64,000 bases of DNA from Dyella marensis (GCF_900112865.1 NZ_FONH01000019.1:1-64000); one strand, 5' to 3'. Counted from the stretch's first letter, positions 36,662 to 46,405 are shown. The notes: a model not told the origin generated them from the letters alone. A program made the numbers and translations.

Positions 36662-37254
36662 ACAGGAAAGCGCTGCGCCATATCGCCGGCGTCGACGAAG
36701 CCGGCCGCGGGCCGCTCGCCGGACCGGTGGTGGTGGCGGCGGTGATCCTGGATCCCAAGCGCCCGATCGACGGCCTCGACGATTCGAAGAAACTCACCGA
36801 GGCGAAGCGCGAGGCGCTGTATCCGCTGATCGTCGCCAACGCGCTGGCGCATTGCATCGTCGCGATGAGCGTGACGGAGATCGACCAGCTCAATATCTTC
36901 CAGGCCACCATGGCCGGCATGAGCCGCGCCGTCGCCGGCCTTTCGCTGATCGCGCACGAAGCCTGGATCGACGGCAACGCGCTGCCGAAGAACCTGCCCT
37001 GCCCCGGCCGCGCCATCGTCGGCGGCGATGCGCTGGAACCGGCGATCAGCGCCGCCTCCATCCTGGCCAAGGTCACCCGCGACCGCCTGATGGTGGCGAT
37101 GGAAACGCAGTACCCCGGCTACGGCTTCGCCGCGCACAAGGGCTACCCCACGCCGGCGCATTTCGAGGCGCTGCAGCGGCTGGGCCCGTGCGCCGAACAC
37201 CGCCGCAGCTTCGCGCCGGTGAAGATCATGCTCGATCAAGGGCAGCTCTTTTAG
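36658..37254 (+). CDS. rnhB: Ribonuclease HII
   Basis: A 198-residue type 2 RNase H that removes ribonucleotides and RNA primers from DNA. The catalytic Asp-Glu pair is in [17 protein letters not shown]. Further conserved residues are [11 protein letters not shown], and the third and fourth acidic positions lie near [11 protein letters not shown] and KVTRDRLM. It is coupled to lpxB by ATGA, as in other proteobacteria. dnaE does not follow directly. Confidence 0.96.
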   Translation: MNRKALRHIAGVDEAGRGPLAGPVVVAAVILDPKRPIDGLDDSKKLTEAKREALYPLIVANALAHCIVAMSVTEIDQLNIFQATMAGMSRAVAGLSLIAHEAWIDGNALPKNLPCPGRAIVGGDALEPAISAASILAKVTRDRLMVAMETQYPGYGFAAHKGYPTPAHFEALQRLGPCAEHRRSFAPVKIMLDQGQLF

Positions 37255-37590
37255 AGCATGCTGTTTTAGCCGTCCGTCCGTCGCCGGCGGCAAAGCATCA
37301 ACGAGGCCAAGATCGTGCCCCGCAGCGCGATTTTCGTCATGTCCTTCGACACGGTTTTTTCTTGCGACGCGGGCCTACACTACAGCCACGATCGGAAGCC
37401 GCCCCGGCTGCCCATGGGGCCTCATCCGACCGGCGCTTCGCCTTCGCCCGCGCCGTGCAACCCTTCTCCAGCGACGCGCATCGAAGCTCCGAAGCAGGAC
37501 GAAGCGGGGCCGACCGCCCCATCGACCGCCGAGCCAGCCCGGTTCCACGGCGCGGTCGCCGCTTCAGGCAGGGACGCAAAGTGAAACCTT

Positions 37591-37653
37591 CCGCGGGCGC
37601 CGCCCCGGCGCGCCGCGGCATACGCCAGCGGCGCTGCGATCGCGTCGCAGGAG
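37591..37653 (+). promoter_or_regulatory. Structured leader of the 71-residue gene
   Basis: Two hairpins lie just before the gene. The first (37591-37618) pairs CCGCGGGCGCCG with CGGCGCGCCGCGG around CCC. The second (37634-37650) pairs CTGCGA with TCGCAG, and its 3' arm overlaps the AGGAG ribosome-binding site (37649-37653). The gene-free stretch 37255-37660 otherwise contains TACACT (about 37376), a possible -10 box, and GGGACGCAAAG at 37571. Confidence 0.5.
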
Positions 37654-37660
37654 TCCAGTC

Positions 37661-37876
37661 ATGACACTTCCCAACACGCCACTCACCGTCGTCGCCAGTG
37701 GTGGCGACGCGCCGACGTCCGCAGAACAGAGCGTGCTGTCTCCGACATCCACGCCGGATGCGCCGCCGCTCCTGGGCACCGCCCACGTCGACTACAACCT
37801 GCACCCGCTCAAGGTGGCGGGCCTGGATCATTTCATCGAACAGCCGGACGGCAACGAGCGCTTCCGTATTTCCTGA
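37661..37876 (+). CDS. Small protein of unknown function (71 aa)
   Basis: A short, soluble, acidic protein with no membrane segment or signal peptide. The first half is Pro/Ser/Thr-rich and probably disordered (SVLSPTSTPDAPPLL). The second half looks folded (TAHVDYNLHPLKVAGLDHFI then EQPDGNERFRIS). A good AGGAG site lies 7 bases before the ATG, which is the main reason for calling it real. It sits between rnhB and a convergent permease gene. I do not recognise a family. Confidence 0.55.
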   Translation: MTLPNTPLTVVASGGDAPTSAEQSVLSPTSTPDAPPLLGTAHVDYNLHPLKVAGLDHFIEQPDGNERFRIS

Positions 37877-37900
37877 ATGCCGGATCGCGGGCGCGGCGCT

Positions 37901-39340
37901 TCAGCCGCGCCTGCGCATCAGGCTGTGGCGATAGCCGTAGGCGATGTAGATCAGCATGCCCAGCGTGGTCCATGCAGCGAGCAGGATCCAGTTGCCCAGG
38001 TTCATCTGCGCCAGCAGGAAAGCGCACACCAGCACGCCCAGCGTGCAAACGGCCGGCGCCGCCGGCACGCGGAAGCCGCGCGGCAGGTTCGGATGCGTCC
38101 TGCGCAGCACCAGCACGCCGATGCACACCGTGGCGAAGGCCAGCAGCGTACCCATCGACAGCAGATCGCCCAGCAGGCTCAGCGGGAATACCGCCGCGAG
38201 GACGCCGCCCACCGCGCCCACCAGCAGCGTGGTGCGATGAGGCGTGCGATGGCGCTCGTGCACGGCGCCGAAGAAAGTCGGCAGCAGCCCGTCGCCCGCC
38301 ATGCTGTAGAGGATGCGCGACAGGCCCAGGTGCATCACCAGGATCACCGAGGTGAGGCCAGCCACCGCACCGACCTGGGTCAGCAGCTTCAGCCAGGCCA
38401 GCGGCGGATGCGCCGCCAGCGCGGTCGCCACCGGCTCGGCCGTGGCCAGCTGCGGATACGGCACCAGGCCGGTCAGCACCGCGGCGACGATGATGTACAG
38501 CACGGTGCAGATCGCCAGCGAAATGAGAATGCCCGCCGGCACATTGCGCTGCGGATTGCGCGTCTCCTGCGCCGCCGTCGCCACCGCATCGAAGCCGATA
38601 TAGGCGTAGAACACGCTGGTCGCCGCGCGGAACACGCCGGCCCAGCCGTAGTGATCGCCGCCCTGGTTCGCCGGCACGTAGGGATGCCACAGCGACGGGT
38701 CCACATATTGCAGTCCGCACACCACGAACAGCACCACCACGATCACCTTCAGCGCCACCACCACGCTGGCGAACATGGTCGACTGCCTGGTGCCGCGATA
38801 CAGCAGCGCGGTCAGCGCGGCGACGACCAGCAGCGCCGGCAGGTTGAGCAGCGCTCCGGTCAATTCCAGATGCCCGTCCTTGAAGCTCAGCGGCGCATTG
38901 GCCAGCGCCGCCGGCACCTCGATCCCCAGGCTCTTGAGCAGCCCCACGCCATAACCCGACCAGCCGACCGCCACCGACGACACCGCCAGCAGGTATTCCG
39001 CCACCACGTTCCACCCGATGAACCAGGCCAGCAGCTCGCCGAAGGTGGCGTAGGCATACACATAGGCGCTGCCCGACACCGGCAGCATCGCCGCGAACTC
39101 CGCATAGCTCAGCGCCGCCAGCGCCGCCGCCAGGCCGGCCAGCACGAAGGACAAGGTCAGCGCCGGCCCTGCATGCTCCGCCGCCGCCTGCCCCGTGATC
39201 ACGAAAATACCCGCCCCGATCACCGCCCCCACGCCCAACACGACCAGTTCTTTCAGCCCCAGGGTCCGCCGCAGCGAATCATCGGCGGTGAGCGAAGCCT
39301 CGACAGGCTTCACGGCAAACAGCGAGCGGATCAACGACAT
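37901..39340 (-). CDS. APC-family amino acid permease
   Basis: A 479-residue secondary transporter with about 12-13 membrane helices. The first-helix motif GVGAVIGAGIFVITG and the YAEFAAMLPVSGSAYVYAY segment are typical of the cationic-amino-acid/APC branch. A later IGFDAVATAAQETRNPQRN segment supports it. Substrate is probably an amino acid or polyamine and cannot be told from sequence. The start is the ATG at 39340. It is convergent with the small gene at 37661 and divergent from dnaE. Confidence 0.9.
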   Translation of the reverse strand: MSLIRSLFAVKPVEASLTADDSLRRTLGLKELVVLGVGAVIGAGIFVITGQAAAEHAGPALTLSFVLAGLAAALAALSYAEFAAMLPVSGSAYVYAYATFGELLAWFIGWNVVAEYLLAVSSVAVGWSGYGVGLLKSLGIEVPAALANAPLSFKDGHLELTGALLNLPALLVVAALTALLYRGTRQSTMFASVVVALKVIVVVLFVVCGLQYVDPSLWHPYVPANQGGDHYGWAGVFRAATSVFYAYIGFDAVATAAQETRNPQRNVPAGILISLAICTVLYIIVAAVLTGLVPYPQLATAEPVATALAAHPPLAWLKLLTQVGAVAGLTSVILVMHLGLSRILYSMAGDGLLPTFFGAVHERHRTPHRTTLLVGAVGGVLAAVFPLSLLGDLLSMGTLLAFATVCIGVLVLRRTHPNLPRGFRVPAAPAVCTLGVLVCAFLLAQMNLGNWILLAAWTTLGMLIYIAYGYRHSLMRRRG

Positions 39341-39408
39341 CGGAGCGCTCCGGAGCGCGGCGGAAAGCCCGGAACCATGCCAGCCACGCCCCGCCCTGGC
39401 AACTGGAC

Positions 39409-39491
39409 GCAGGTTGGGGTGAGCGCGGCGCACCCCGACGTCGCGGTATCGGCAGGCCTGTTGGGGTTCGCTGTGCTCACCCCAACCTACG
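39409..39491. repeat. Palindromic intergenic repeat, family A, copy 2
   Basis: Outer blocks GCAGGTTGGGGTGAGC and GCTCACCCCAACCTACGC frame a degenerate copy. The inner arms have several mismatches (GCGGCGCACCCCGAC against GTTGGGGTTCGCTGT). It lies upstream of both the permease and dnaE, the only copy between divergent genes. Confidence 0.85.
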
Positions 39492-39575
39492 CGGCTGCGC
39501 ATAAAACCGCGGAAGTCAATCTTGCCCGCCTGGGGGGTGCCGGTTAGCCTTCCCGCACTCACCGCGTGAGTCCGC

Positions 39576-42500
39576 ATGACCGTCCGCTTCGCCCACCTCC
39601 ACCTGCACAGCGAATACTCGCTGGTCGACTCGACCATCCGCATCAAAGCGCTGGTCGACGCCTGCGTGCGCGAAGGCATTCCCGCCGTCGCGCTCACCGA
39701 CGAGACGAACATGTTCGCGCTGGTGAAGTTCTACAAGGCCTGCAGCGCCGCCGGCATCAAGCCGATCGGCGGCTGCGACCTGTGGCTGTCGATGCCCGAC
39801 GACCCGCGCCCCTCCCGCGTCACCCTGATCTGCCAGAACCGCGACGGCTATCTGAACCTGTCGCGCCTGGTCTCGCGCGTGTGGCGCGAAGGCCAGGGCA
39901 GCGGCAAGCCGATGGCCGACGCGGCCTGGCTCACGCCATCGGCGACTGAGGGCCTGATCGCCCTGGTCGGCCGCGAGAACGAAGTGGCGCGCCTGGCCGT
40001 CAACCAGGGCGTCGCCGCGGCCGCCGCGCGCCTGCGCCCGTTCGCGCGGCTGTTCCAGGACCGCCTGTATCTGGAGCTGACCCGCTGCGGCCGCGAAGGC
40101 GAGGAAACCTGGAATGCCGCCGCGCTGGCGCTGGCCGCCGAGCTCGACCTGCCGGTGATCGCCAGCAACGACGTGCGCTTCCTGCGCCAGGACGATTTCG
40201 AATCGCACGAAGCGCGCGTGTGCATCCACCAGGGCCGCGTGCTGGCCGACCCCAAGCGTCCGCGCGACTACAGCGACCAGCAGTACCTGAAGACGCCCAC
40301 GCAGATGGCCGAGCTGTTCGCGGACATCCCCGAAGCGCTGGAAAACACCGTCGAACTGGCCAAGCGCTGCACCCTGGAACTGAACTTCGGCACCTACTAC
40401 CTGCCGAACTTCCCGGTGCCGGAAGGCCACGACCTGGCCAGCTACATCCGCGAGCTCTCGCACGAAGGCCTGAAGGAACGCCTCGCCAGCAATCCGCTGG
40501 CCCCCGGCTATACGCTGGAGGATTACGTCGCCCGCCTCGACCGCGAGCTGGACGTGATCATCGAGATGGGCTTCCCCGGCTACTTCCTGATCGTGGCGGA
40601 CTTCATCAACTGGGGTAAGCAGAACGGCATCCCGGTAGGCCCGGGACGCGGCTCCGGCGCGGGCTCGCTGGTGGCCTGGGTGCTGAAGATCACCGACCTG
40701 GACCCGCTGCCGTTCAACCTGCTGTTCGAGCGCTTCCTCAATCCGGAACGCGTGTCGATGCCCGACTTCGACATCGACTTCTGCATGGACCGCCGCGACG
40801 AGGTGATCGACTACGTCGCGCGCAAGTACGGCCGCGACCACGTCAGCCAGATCATCACCTACGGCTCGATGGCCGCGAAGGCGGTGCTGCGCGATTCCGG
40901 CCGCGTGCTGGGCATGGGCTACAACGCGGTCGACAAGATCGCCAAGCTGATTCCCGCGCGCCCGCTCGACCTCACGCTGTCGTGCGCGCTGGGCCGCTCG
41001 GAGAAGGCCAAGAAAGAACCCGACCGGGTGGTCAAGGAATTCTGCGACCTCTACGACCAGGACGAGGAAGCGAAGACGCTGATCGACCTGGCGCTGAGCC
41101 TGGAAAACCTCACCCGCAACGCCGGCAAGCACGCCGGCGGCGTGGTGATCGGCCCCAAGCCCCTGACCGAGTTCGCCCCGCTGTACTGCGAAGCCGGTGG
41201 CGGCGGCGTGGTGACGCAGTACGACAAGGACGACGTCGAAGCCGTCGGCCTGGTGAAGTTCGACTTCCTCGGCCTGCGCACGCTGACCATCATCGACTGG
41301 GCGGTGAAGGCGATCAACGCGCGCCGCGCAGCCAGTGGCGAGGAGCCGCTGGACATCGCCGCGCTGCCGCTGGACGACGCCGCCACCTACAAGCTGCTGC
41401 AGCAGGCCAGGACGGTAGCGGTGTTCCAGCTCGAATCCTCGGGCATGCAGCGCATGCTCAAGGATGCGCGCGCCGACCGCTTCGAGGACATCGTGGCGCT
41501 GGTGGCGCTGTACCGCCCCGGCCCGATGGATCTGATCCCCAGCTTCGTCGCGCGCAAGCATGGGCGCGAGGAAGTGCAGTACCCCGACCCGCGCGTCGAG
41601 CCGATCCTGAAAGAGACCTACGGCATCATGGTCTACCAGGAGCAGGTGATGCAGATGGCGCAGATCGTGGGCGGTTATTCGCTCGGCGGCGCCGACCTGC
41701 TGCGCCGTGCGATGGGCAAGAAGAAACTCGAGGAGATGGCGAAGGAACGCGCCAAGTTCCGCGAGGGCGCCGCCAAGGACGGACTCTCCGGCGAGAAGGC
41801 CGACGAGATCTTCGACCTGATGGAGAAGTTCGCCGGCTACGGCTTCAACAAGTCGCACGCGGCCGCCTACGCGCTGGTCTCGTACCAGACCGCATGGCTG
41901 AAGGCGCACTACCCCGCCGAGTTCATGGCCGCGACGATCTCGTCGGACATGGACAACACCGACAAGGCGGTGACCTTCATCGACGAGTCCAAGGCGATCG
42001 GCCTCACCGTGCTGCCGCCGGACGTCAACGCGTCGGAGTTCATGTTCGTCGCGGTCGAGCCGAAGGTGATCCGCTATGGCCTGGGCGCGATCAAGGGCGT
42101 CGGCCAGGGCGCCTGCGAATCGATCGCCGAGGAACGCGAACGCGGTGGTCCATACAAGGACTTGGCCGACTTCTGCCGCCGCGTCGACTCCACCAAGCTC
42201 AATCGCCGCGTGCTGGAAGCGCTGATCCTGTCCGGCGCGCTCGATGCGCTCGCGCCGACCCGCGCCAGCCTGATGCTGCAGCTGCCGGATGCGATCAAGG
42301 CGGCGGAGCAGCACCTGCGCGACAAGCAGTCGGGCCAGAACGACATGTTCGGCGCCGCCATGTCGGATAAGAGCGGGGGTACCGTGGCGCCCGTGGTGCA
42401 GATCGACCTGCCGACGGCCCCGGAATGGCCGCTCGAGCAGAAGCTGCAGGGCGAGCGCGACACGCTCGGCCATTACCTCTCCGGCCATCCCACCGATCCC

Positions 42501-43145
42501 TGGCGCGAGGAGCTGCAGCAGCTCTCCACCTGCCCGCTGGGCGAGATCGCCGACCGCTACCAGCCGCCGCGCCCGCGCAAGGGCGACGACGACAACCGCT
42601 TCCGCCGCGGACCCGACACGCCGTGGACGGTGGCCGGCATGGTCACCGCCATCCGCAAGCGCGGCGAGAGCGATGCCTTCGTGCGCCTGGAAGACGGCAC
42701 CGGCATCATCGAGGTGAGTTTCTTCGGCGAGCTGTACCAGCAGGTCGCCCCGCTGCTCACCCGCGACGAAATCCTGGTGGTCGAGGGTGGCCTGCGCATC
42801 GACGACTTCTCCGGCGGCGGCTTCGCCGTGCGCGCCCGCAGCGCGCACACCCTGGCCGACGCCTGCCGCCGCTTCGCGCGTGTGCTGCATGTGAAGCTGA
42901 ACGGGGTCGGCCCCGGCTTCGTCGACCAGTTGCGCCAGATCCTGGCCGGCTACCGCAACGGCCGCACCAGCGTGGTGCTGCACGGCTACCACAACGCCAT
43001 CGCCCAGGCCGACCTGGAGCTGGGCGACGCGTGGCGGGTCGAGGCCATCCCGGAGCTGCTGCGCGCCGTGCGCGCGGTGCCCGGGGTGCAGGCGGCCAGG
43101 CTGCGCATCGTTAAGACCGACGACCGCCCCTCGCGCGGCGACTGA
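39576..43145 (+). CDS. dnaE: DNA polymerase III alpha subunit
   Basis: A 1189-residue replicative polymerase. The PHP domain begins at once (FAHLHLHSEYSLVDS). The catalytic palm contains PDFDIDFCMDRRDEVIDYV, with a further palm segment GIPVGPGRGSGAGSLVAWVL. The fingers (RPGPMDLIPSFV), a helix-hairpin-helix region (TRASLMLQ...), and an OB-fold (WTVAGMVTAIRKRGE ... LEDGTGIIEVSFFG) follow. All parts are intact. accA follows after about 100 bases. Confidence 0.97.
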   Translation: MTVRFAHLHLHSEYSLVDSTIRIKALVDACVREGIPAVALTDETNMFALVKFYKACSAAGIKPIGGCDLWLSMPDDPRPSRVTLICQNRDGYLNLSRLVSRVWREGQGSGKPMADAAWLTPSATEGLIALVGRENEVARLAVNQGVAAAAARLRPFARLFQDRLYLELTRCGREGEETWNAAALALAAELDLPVIASNDVRFLRQDDFESHEARVCIHQGRVLADPKRPRDYSDQQYLKTPTQMAELFADIPEALENTVELAKRCTLELNFGTYYLPNFPVPEGHDLASYIRELSHEGLKERLASNPLAPGYTLEDYVARLDRELDVIIEMGFPGYFLIVADFINWGKQNGIPVGPGRGSGAGSLVAWVLKITDLDPLPFNLLFERFLNPERVSMPDFDIDFCMDRRDEVIDYVARKYGRDHVSQIITYGSMAAKAVLRDSGRVLGMGYNAVDKIAKLIPARPLDLTLSCALGRSEKAKKEPDRVVKEFCDLYDQDEEAKTLIDLALSLENLTRNAGKHAGGVVIGPKPLTEFAPLYCEAGGGGVVTQYDKDDVEAVGLVKFDFLGLRTLTIIDWAVKAINARRAASGEEPLDIAALPLDDAATYKLLQQARTVAVFQLESSGMQRMLKDARADRFEDIVALVALYRPGPMDLIPSFVARKHGREEVQYPDPRVEPILKETYGIMVYQEQVMQMAQIVGGYSLGGADLLRRAMGKKKLEEMAKERAKFREGAAKDGLSGEKADEIFDLMEKFAGYGFNKSHAAAYALVSYQTAWLKAHYPAEFMAATISSDMDNTDKAVTFIDESKAIGLTVLPPDVNASEFMFVAVEPKVIRYGLGAIKGVGQGACESIAEERERGGPYKDLADFCRRVDSTKLNRRVLEALILSGALDALAPTRASLMLQLPDAIKAAEQHLRDKQSGQNDMFGAAMSDKSGGTVAPVVQIDLPTAPEWPLEQKLQGERDTLGHYLSGHPTDPWREELQQLSTCPLGEIADRYQPPRPRKGDDDNRFRRGPDTPWTVAGMVTAIRKRGESDAFVRLEDGTGIIEVSFFGELYQQVAPLLTRDEILVVEGGLRIDDFSGGGFAVRARSAHTLADACRRFARVLHVKLNGVGPGFVDQLRQILAGYRNGRTSVVLHGYHNAIAQADLELGDAWRVEAIPELLRAVRAVPGVQAARLRIVKTDDRPSRGD

Positions 43146-43183
43146 AGCCATCCCGCCGGCGCCCGGCAAGCCATACGGCCCCG

Positions 43184-43213
43184 TTCTCGCCTTTTCCGCC
43201 GCCCCGGTATACT
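43184..43213 (+). promoter_or_regulatory. Candidate accA promoter
   Basis: TTCTCG and TATACT, 18 bases apart, about 30 bases before the accA ATG. The -10 box is good and the -35 box poor. Confidence 0.4.
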
Positions 43214-43243
43214 GCGCGGCTTCCGTGTCCCGACTAGCACCGA

Positions 43244-44200
43244 ATGAACCCGAACTTCCTCGATTTCGAACAACCCATCGCCGAACTGGAAGCGAAGATC
43301 GAAGAGCTTCGCCACGCCAGCCACGGGCAGGCGTTCAATATCGAGGACGAGGTCGTCCGGCTGCGCGAGAAGCTGAAGATCAAGACCGCGGAAATCTTCC
43401 GCAATCTCAGCTCCTGGCAGATCACCCAGCTGTCGCGCCACCCGGCCCGCCCCTACACGCTGGACTACATCAGCGTGATCTGCGAGGAGTTCCACGAGCT
43501 GGCCGGCGACCGCGCCTACGCGGACGACGCCGCCATCGTGGGCGGCATCGGCCGCATCAACGGCCGCTCGGTGGTGATCATCGGCCACCAGAAGGCACGC
43601 GATACCAAGGGCAAGGTGCGCCGCAACTTCGGCATGCCGCGCCCGGAGGGCTACCGCAAGGCGCTGCGCCTGATGAAGCTGGCCGAGCGCTTCAAGCTGC
43701 CCCTGCTGACCCTGATCGACACCCCCGGCGCCTACCCCGGCGTCGGCGCCGAGGAGCGCGGCCAGAGCGAGGCGATCGCGCGCAACCTGCTGGAAATGGC
43801 CGACCTGCGCGTGCCGATCGTGTGCACGGTGATCGGCGAAGGCGGCTCCGGCGGCGCGCTGGCCATCGGCGTGGGCGACCGCACGGTGATGCTGCAGTAC
43901 TCCACCTATTCGGTGATCTCGCCCGAAGGCTGCGCCTCGATCCTGTGGAAGAGCGCCGACAAGGCCAAGGACGCTGCCGAGGCGCTGGGCCTCACCGCGC
44001 CGCGCCTGCTGGAGCTGGGCCTGATCGACAAGCTGGTGCGCGAGCCGCTGGGCGGCGCCCACCGCAATCCGCATTCGATGGCGGTGCGCCTGAAGGCCGT
44101 GCTGCTCAACCAGCTCGACGAGCTGGAAGCATTGCCGATCGATGAGCTGCTGCAGCAGCGGTATCAGCGGCTGCGCGGGTACGGCGCCTATACCGAATAA
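43244..44200 (+). CDS. accA: Acetyl-CoA carboxylase carboxyltransferase alpha subunit
   Basis: A 318-residue subunit that, with AccD, transfers carboxyl from biotin to acetyl-CoA to form malonyl-CoA. Signatures are [53 protein letters not shown] and [14 protein letters not shown] family A palindrome begins at the base after its stop codon, so the hairpin would form the 3' end of the message. Confidence 0.97.
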   Translation: MNPNFLDFEQPIAELEAKIEELRHASHGQAFNIEDEVVRLREKLKIKTAEIFRNLSSWQITQLSRHPARPYTLDYISVICEEFHELAGDRAYADDAAIVGGIGRINGRSVVIIGHQKARDTKGKVRRNFGMPRPEGYRKALRLMKLAERFKLPLLTLIDTPGAYPGVGAEERGQSEAIARNLLEMADLRVPIVCTVIGEGGSGGALAIGVGDRTVMLQYSTYSVISPEGCASILWKSADKAKDAAEALGLTAPRLLELGLIDKLVREPLGGAHRNPHSMAVRLKAVLLNQLDELEALPIDELLQQRYQRLRGYGAYTE

Positions 44201-44289
44201 CGTAGGTTGGGGTGAGCCGCAGGCGAACCCCAACGGGCCTCTCACATCGATGTGCCTGTTGGGGTTCGCTGCGCTCACCCCAACCTACG
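44201..44289. repeat. Palindromic intergenic repeat, family A, copy 3
   Basis: Starts one base after the accA stop. The left arm has GAGCCGCAGGCGAAC and the right arm, read in complement, GAGCGCAGCGAAC. The inner stem therefore differs by a two-base indel while the outer arms match exactly. Confidence 0.9.
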
Positions 44290-44340
44290 CCGCGCAATCA
44301 TGGCGCTATGATCCCCCGGCCCATTCCGCCGGAGGCCGCC

Positions 44341-45093
44341 ATGGCCAGCGACAGCACCAAGCTCGCCGTCCTGATCGATGCCGACAACGCGCAGCCGAAT
44401 CTCGCCGAAGCCCTGCTCGCCGAAGTGGCCAAGTACGGCACCGCGCACGTCAAGCGCGCCTACGGCGACTGGACCAGCCATCACCTGAAGACCTGGAAAG
44501 AGCAGCTGCTCACCCAGTCGATCCAGCCGATCCAGCAGTTCGGCTACACCAGCGGCAAGAACGCCACCGACTCGGCGATGATCATCGATGCGATGGACCT
44601 GCTGTACTCGGGCCGCTTCGACGGCTTCTGCATCGTCTCCAGCGACAGCGACTTCACCCGCCTGGCCGCGCGCATCCGCGAGTCGGGGCTGATTGTGTAC
44701 GGCTTCGGCGAGCGCAAGACGCCCGATCCCTTCGTCGCGGCCTGCGACAAGTTCATCTACACCGACATCCTGGTCGCCAAGCCCGACGAGGAAGCGCCGC
44801 TGAAGCCGCGCGGCGCCACCCAGCTCAAGCAGGACAGCGGCCTGGTGAACCTGCTGCGCAACGCGGTGGAAGCCGCTTCGGACGACGATGGATGGGCCGG
44901 ACTCGGAGGCGTGGGTTCCATCATTACCAAACAGCGGCCGAATTTCGATGCGCGCAGCTATGGCTACAGCAAGCTCAGCGAGTTGATCGCTGCCACCGCG
45001 CTGTTCGACATAGAACGCCGCAGCCCCGGCGAAGGCCGGCCGAAAGTGATCTACGTGCGCGACAAGTCGAAGAAATCCGTAGCTCGTGAGTAG
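44341..45093 (+). CDS. NYN-domain putative RNase with LOTUS/OST-HTH domain
   Basis: A 250-residue protein. Residues 1-150 form a PIN-like NYN domain with acidic residues in LAVLIDADNAQ, NATDSAMIIDAMDLL and CIVSSDSDFTRLAA. The C-terminal part (about 170-240; GWAGLGGVGS ... PNFDARSYGYSKLSELI) matches the LOTUS/OST-HTH RNA-binding fold. An RNA-cleaving role is likely by family; targets are unknown. The ATG at 44341 has CCGGAGG; an upstream ATG at 44308 lacks one. The tilS start lies inside its end. Confidence 0.88.
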   Translation: MASDSTKLAVLIDADNAQPNLAEALLAEVAKYGTAHVKRAYGDWTSHHLKTWKEQLLTQSIQPIQQFGYTSGKNATDSAMIIDAMDLLYSGRFDGFCIVSSDSDFTRLAARIRESGLIVYGFGERKTPDPFVAACDKFIYTDILVAKPDEEAPLKPRGATQLKQDSGLVNLLRNAVEAASDDDGWAGLGGVGSIITKQRPNFDARSYGYSKLSELIAATALFDIERRSPGEGRPKVIYVRDKSKKSVARE

Positions 45094-46405
45094 CGGTCTC
45101 GTGAGTAGCGCCGATCCGCTTGTCGTCCTGCTGCGGCGCGCCCTGCGCAAGCATCCCGCCGGCGCGCTCTGCGTCGCCTTCAGCGGCGGCCCCGATTCCA
45201 CGGCGCTGCTGCATGTCCTTGCCGGCATCGAGGAAGCGCGCGCGCGCGGACTGCGCGCGGTGCACGTCGACCATGGCCTGCATGCGCACAGCGGCGCATG
45301 GGCGGAGCAGGCGCGGCAGTTCTGCTCCGTGCTGGAAATCGAATGCACTGTCGTGCGTGTGCAGGTGGAGCGGCACGGCGGCGAAGGCATCGAAGCCGCC
45401 GCGCGCCATGCACGCTATGCGGCCTTCGCCGAGGTGCTGCGCGCGGGCGAATGGCTGCTGCCCGGCCACCATCGCGACGACCAGGCCGAGACCGTGCTGC
45501 TCAAGCTGCTGCGCGGCAGCGGGCCGGAAGGCCTGGGCGGCATGCGCGAACTGCGCCCGCTCGGCGCCGGCATGCTTTGGCGCCCGTTGCTGCAGACGCC
45601 GCGCGAGGTGTTGCGCCAATACGTGCAGCGCCATCATCTGCCGGTGATCGACGATCCGTCGAACGCCGACACGCAGCTCTCGCGCAACTATCTGCGCAAC
45701 GAAATCCTGCCGCATGTGGTCGGGCATTGGCCGCACGCGATCGACTCCATCCTGCACGCCGCTGCGCATCAGCGCGCCGCCGCCGACGCGCTGCGCACGC
45801 AATGGCTGGCCTCGTTCGCGCAGTTGCACGACAACGCCACCGGCAGCCTCGATGCGGCCGCCTGGCTGGCCCTGCCGCCGGCGCTGCGCGATCCGCTGCT
45901 CGATCACTGGCTGCGCGCGCGCGGCCGGCGTATCCCCACCCTGGCGCAACGCGCACAGATCGAGCGCCAGCTGCGCGAGCTGCGCGAAGGCCGCGTGCCC
46001 TGCATCCACTGGCCGGACACCGACCTGCGCATCTGGAAGGGGCGGCTGTGGGCGCTGGCGCCCGCACGGACGCTGCCGCCGGACTGGCAGGCGGCCTGGA
46101 CGGGACAGCCGCTGACGCTGCCCGACGGCAGCCTGCTGGCATGGCAGGGCCCGCCGCTGCGTGAGGCGCTGACCGTGCGGCTGCGCCGGGGCGGCGAACG
46201 CATCCGTCCCAGCGGCGACCGCCATACGCGGGAACTGCGCGACCTGTTCCAGCAGGCTGGACTGCCGCCGTGGCGGCGCGCGGCCTGTCCGCTGATCTAT
46301 GCCGGCGACGAGCTGCTCGCGGTGGCCGACCGGTGGCGCAGCGAAGCGGGCGAAATCTGGTTCCGCGGCGCCGGCGGAACGCCGCACTGGCGTTGCGCGG
46401 ATTGA
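45086..46405 (+). CDS. tilS: tRNA(Ile)-lysidine synthase
   Basis: A 439-residue ATP-pyrophosphatase that modifies the CAU anticodon of tRNA-Ile with lysine. The PP-loop is CVAFSGGPDSTALLHVL, with HHRDDQAETVLLKLLRGSG and DDPSNADTQLSRNYLRNEIL as further signatures. A TilS-specific C-terminal domain follows. There is no ATG. GTG codons at 45086 and 45101 begin a short in-frame near-duplication (GTGAGTAGCG), and either could be used. It overlaps the NYN gene stop by 8 bases. Confidence 0.95.
   Translation: MSSGLVSSADPLVVLLRRALRKHPAGALCVAFSGGPDSTALLHVLAGIEEARARGLRAVHVDHGLHAHSGAWAEQARQFCSVLEIECTVVRVQVERHGGEGIEAAARHARYAAFAEVLRAGEWLLPGHHRDDQAETVLLKLLRGSGPEGLGGMRELRPLGAGMLWRPLLQTPREVLRQYVQRHHLPVIDDPSNADTQLSRNYLRNEILPHVVGHWPHAIDSILHAAAHQRAAADALRTQWLASFAQLHDNATGSLDAAAWLALPPALRDPLLDHWLRARGRRIPTLAQRAQIERQLRELREGRVPCIHWPDTDLRIWKGRLWALAPARTLPPDWQAAWTGQPLTLPDGSLLAWQGPPLREALTVRLRRGGERIRPSGDRHTRELRDLFQQAGLPPWRRAACPLIYAGDELLAVADRWRSEAGEIWFRGAGGTPHWRCAD

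Noticed and set aside
37571-37581. GGGACGCAAAG resembling the core of class I cyclic-di-GMP riboswitches
   Set aside because: The upstream partner segment (CACAGGGCAAACC type) and the GNRA loop are missing. A search with the Rfam GEMM-I model (RF01051) would settle it.
37315-37584. Possible 89-residue protein in the rnhB-permease gap
   Set aside because: No ribosome-binding site, a Pro/Ala/Ser-rich random composition and overlap with the structured leader.
39516-43169. Long open frame opposite dnaE
   Set aside because: Same antisense composition effect; dnaE is certain on the other strand.
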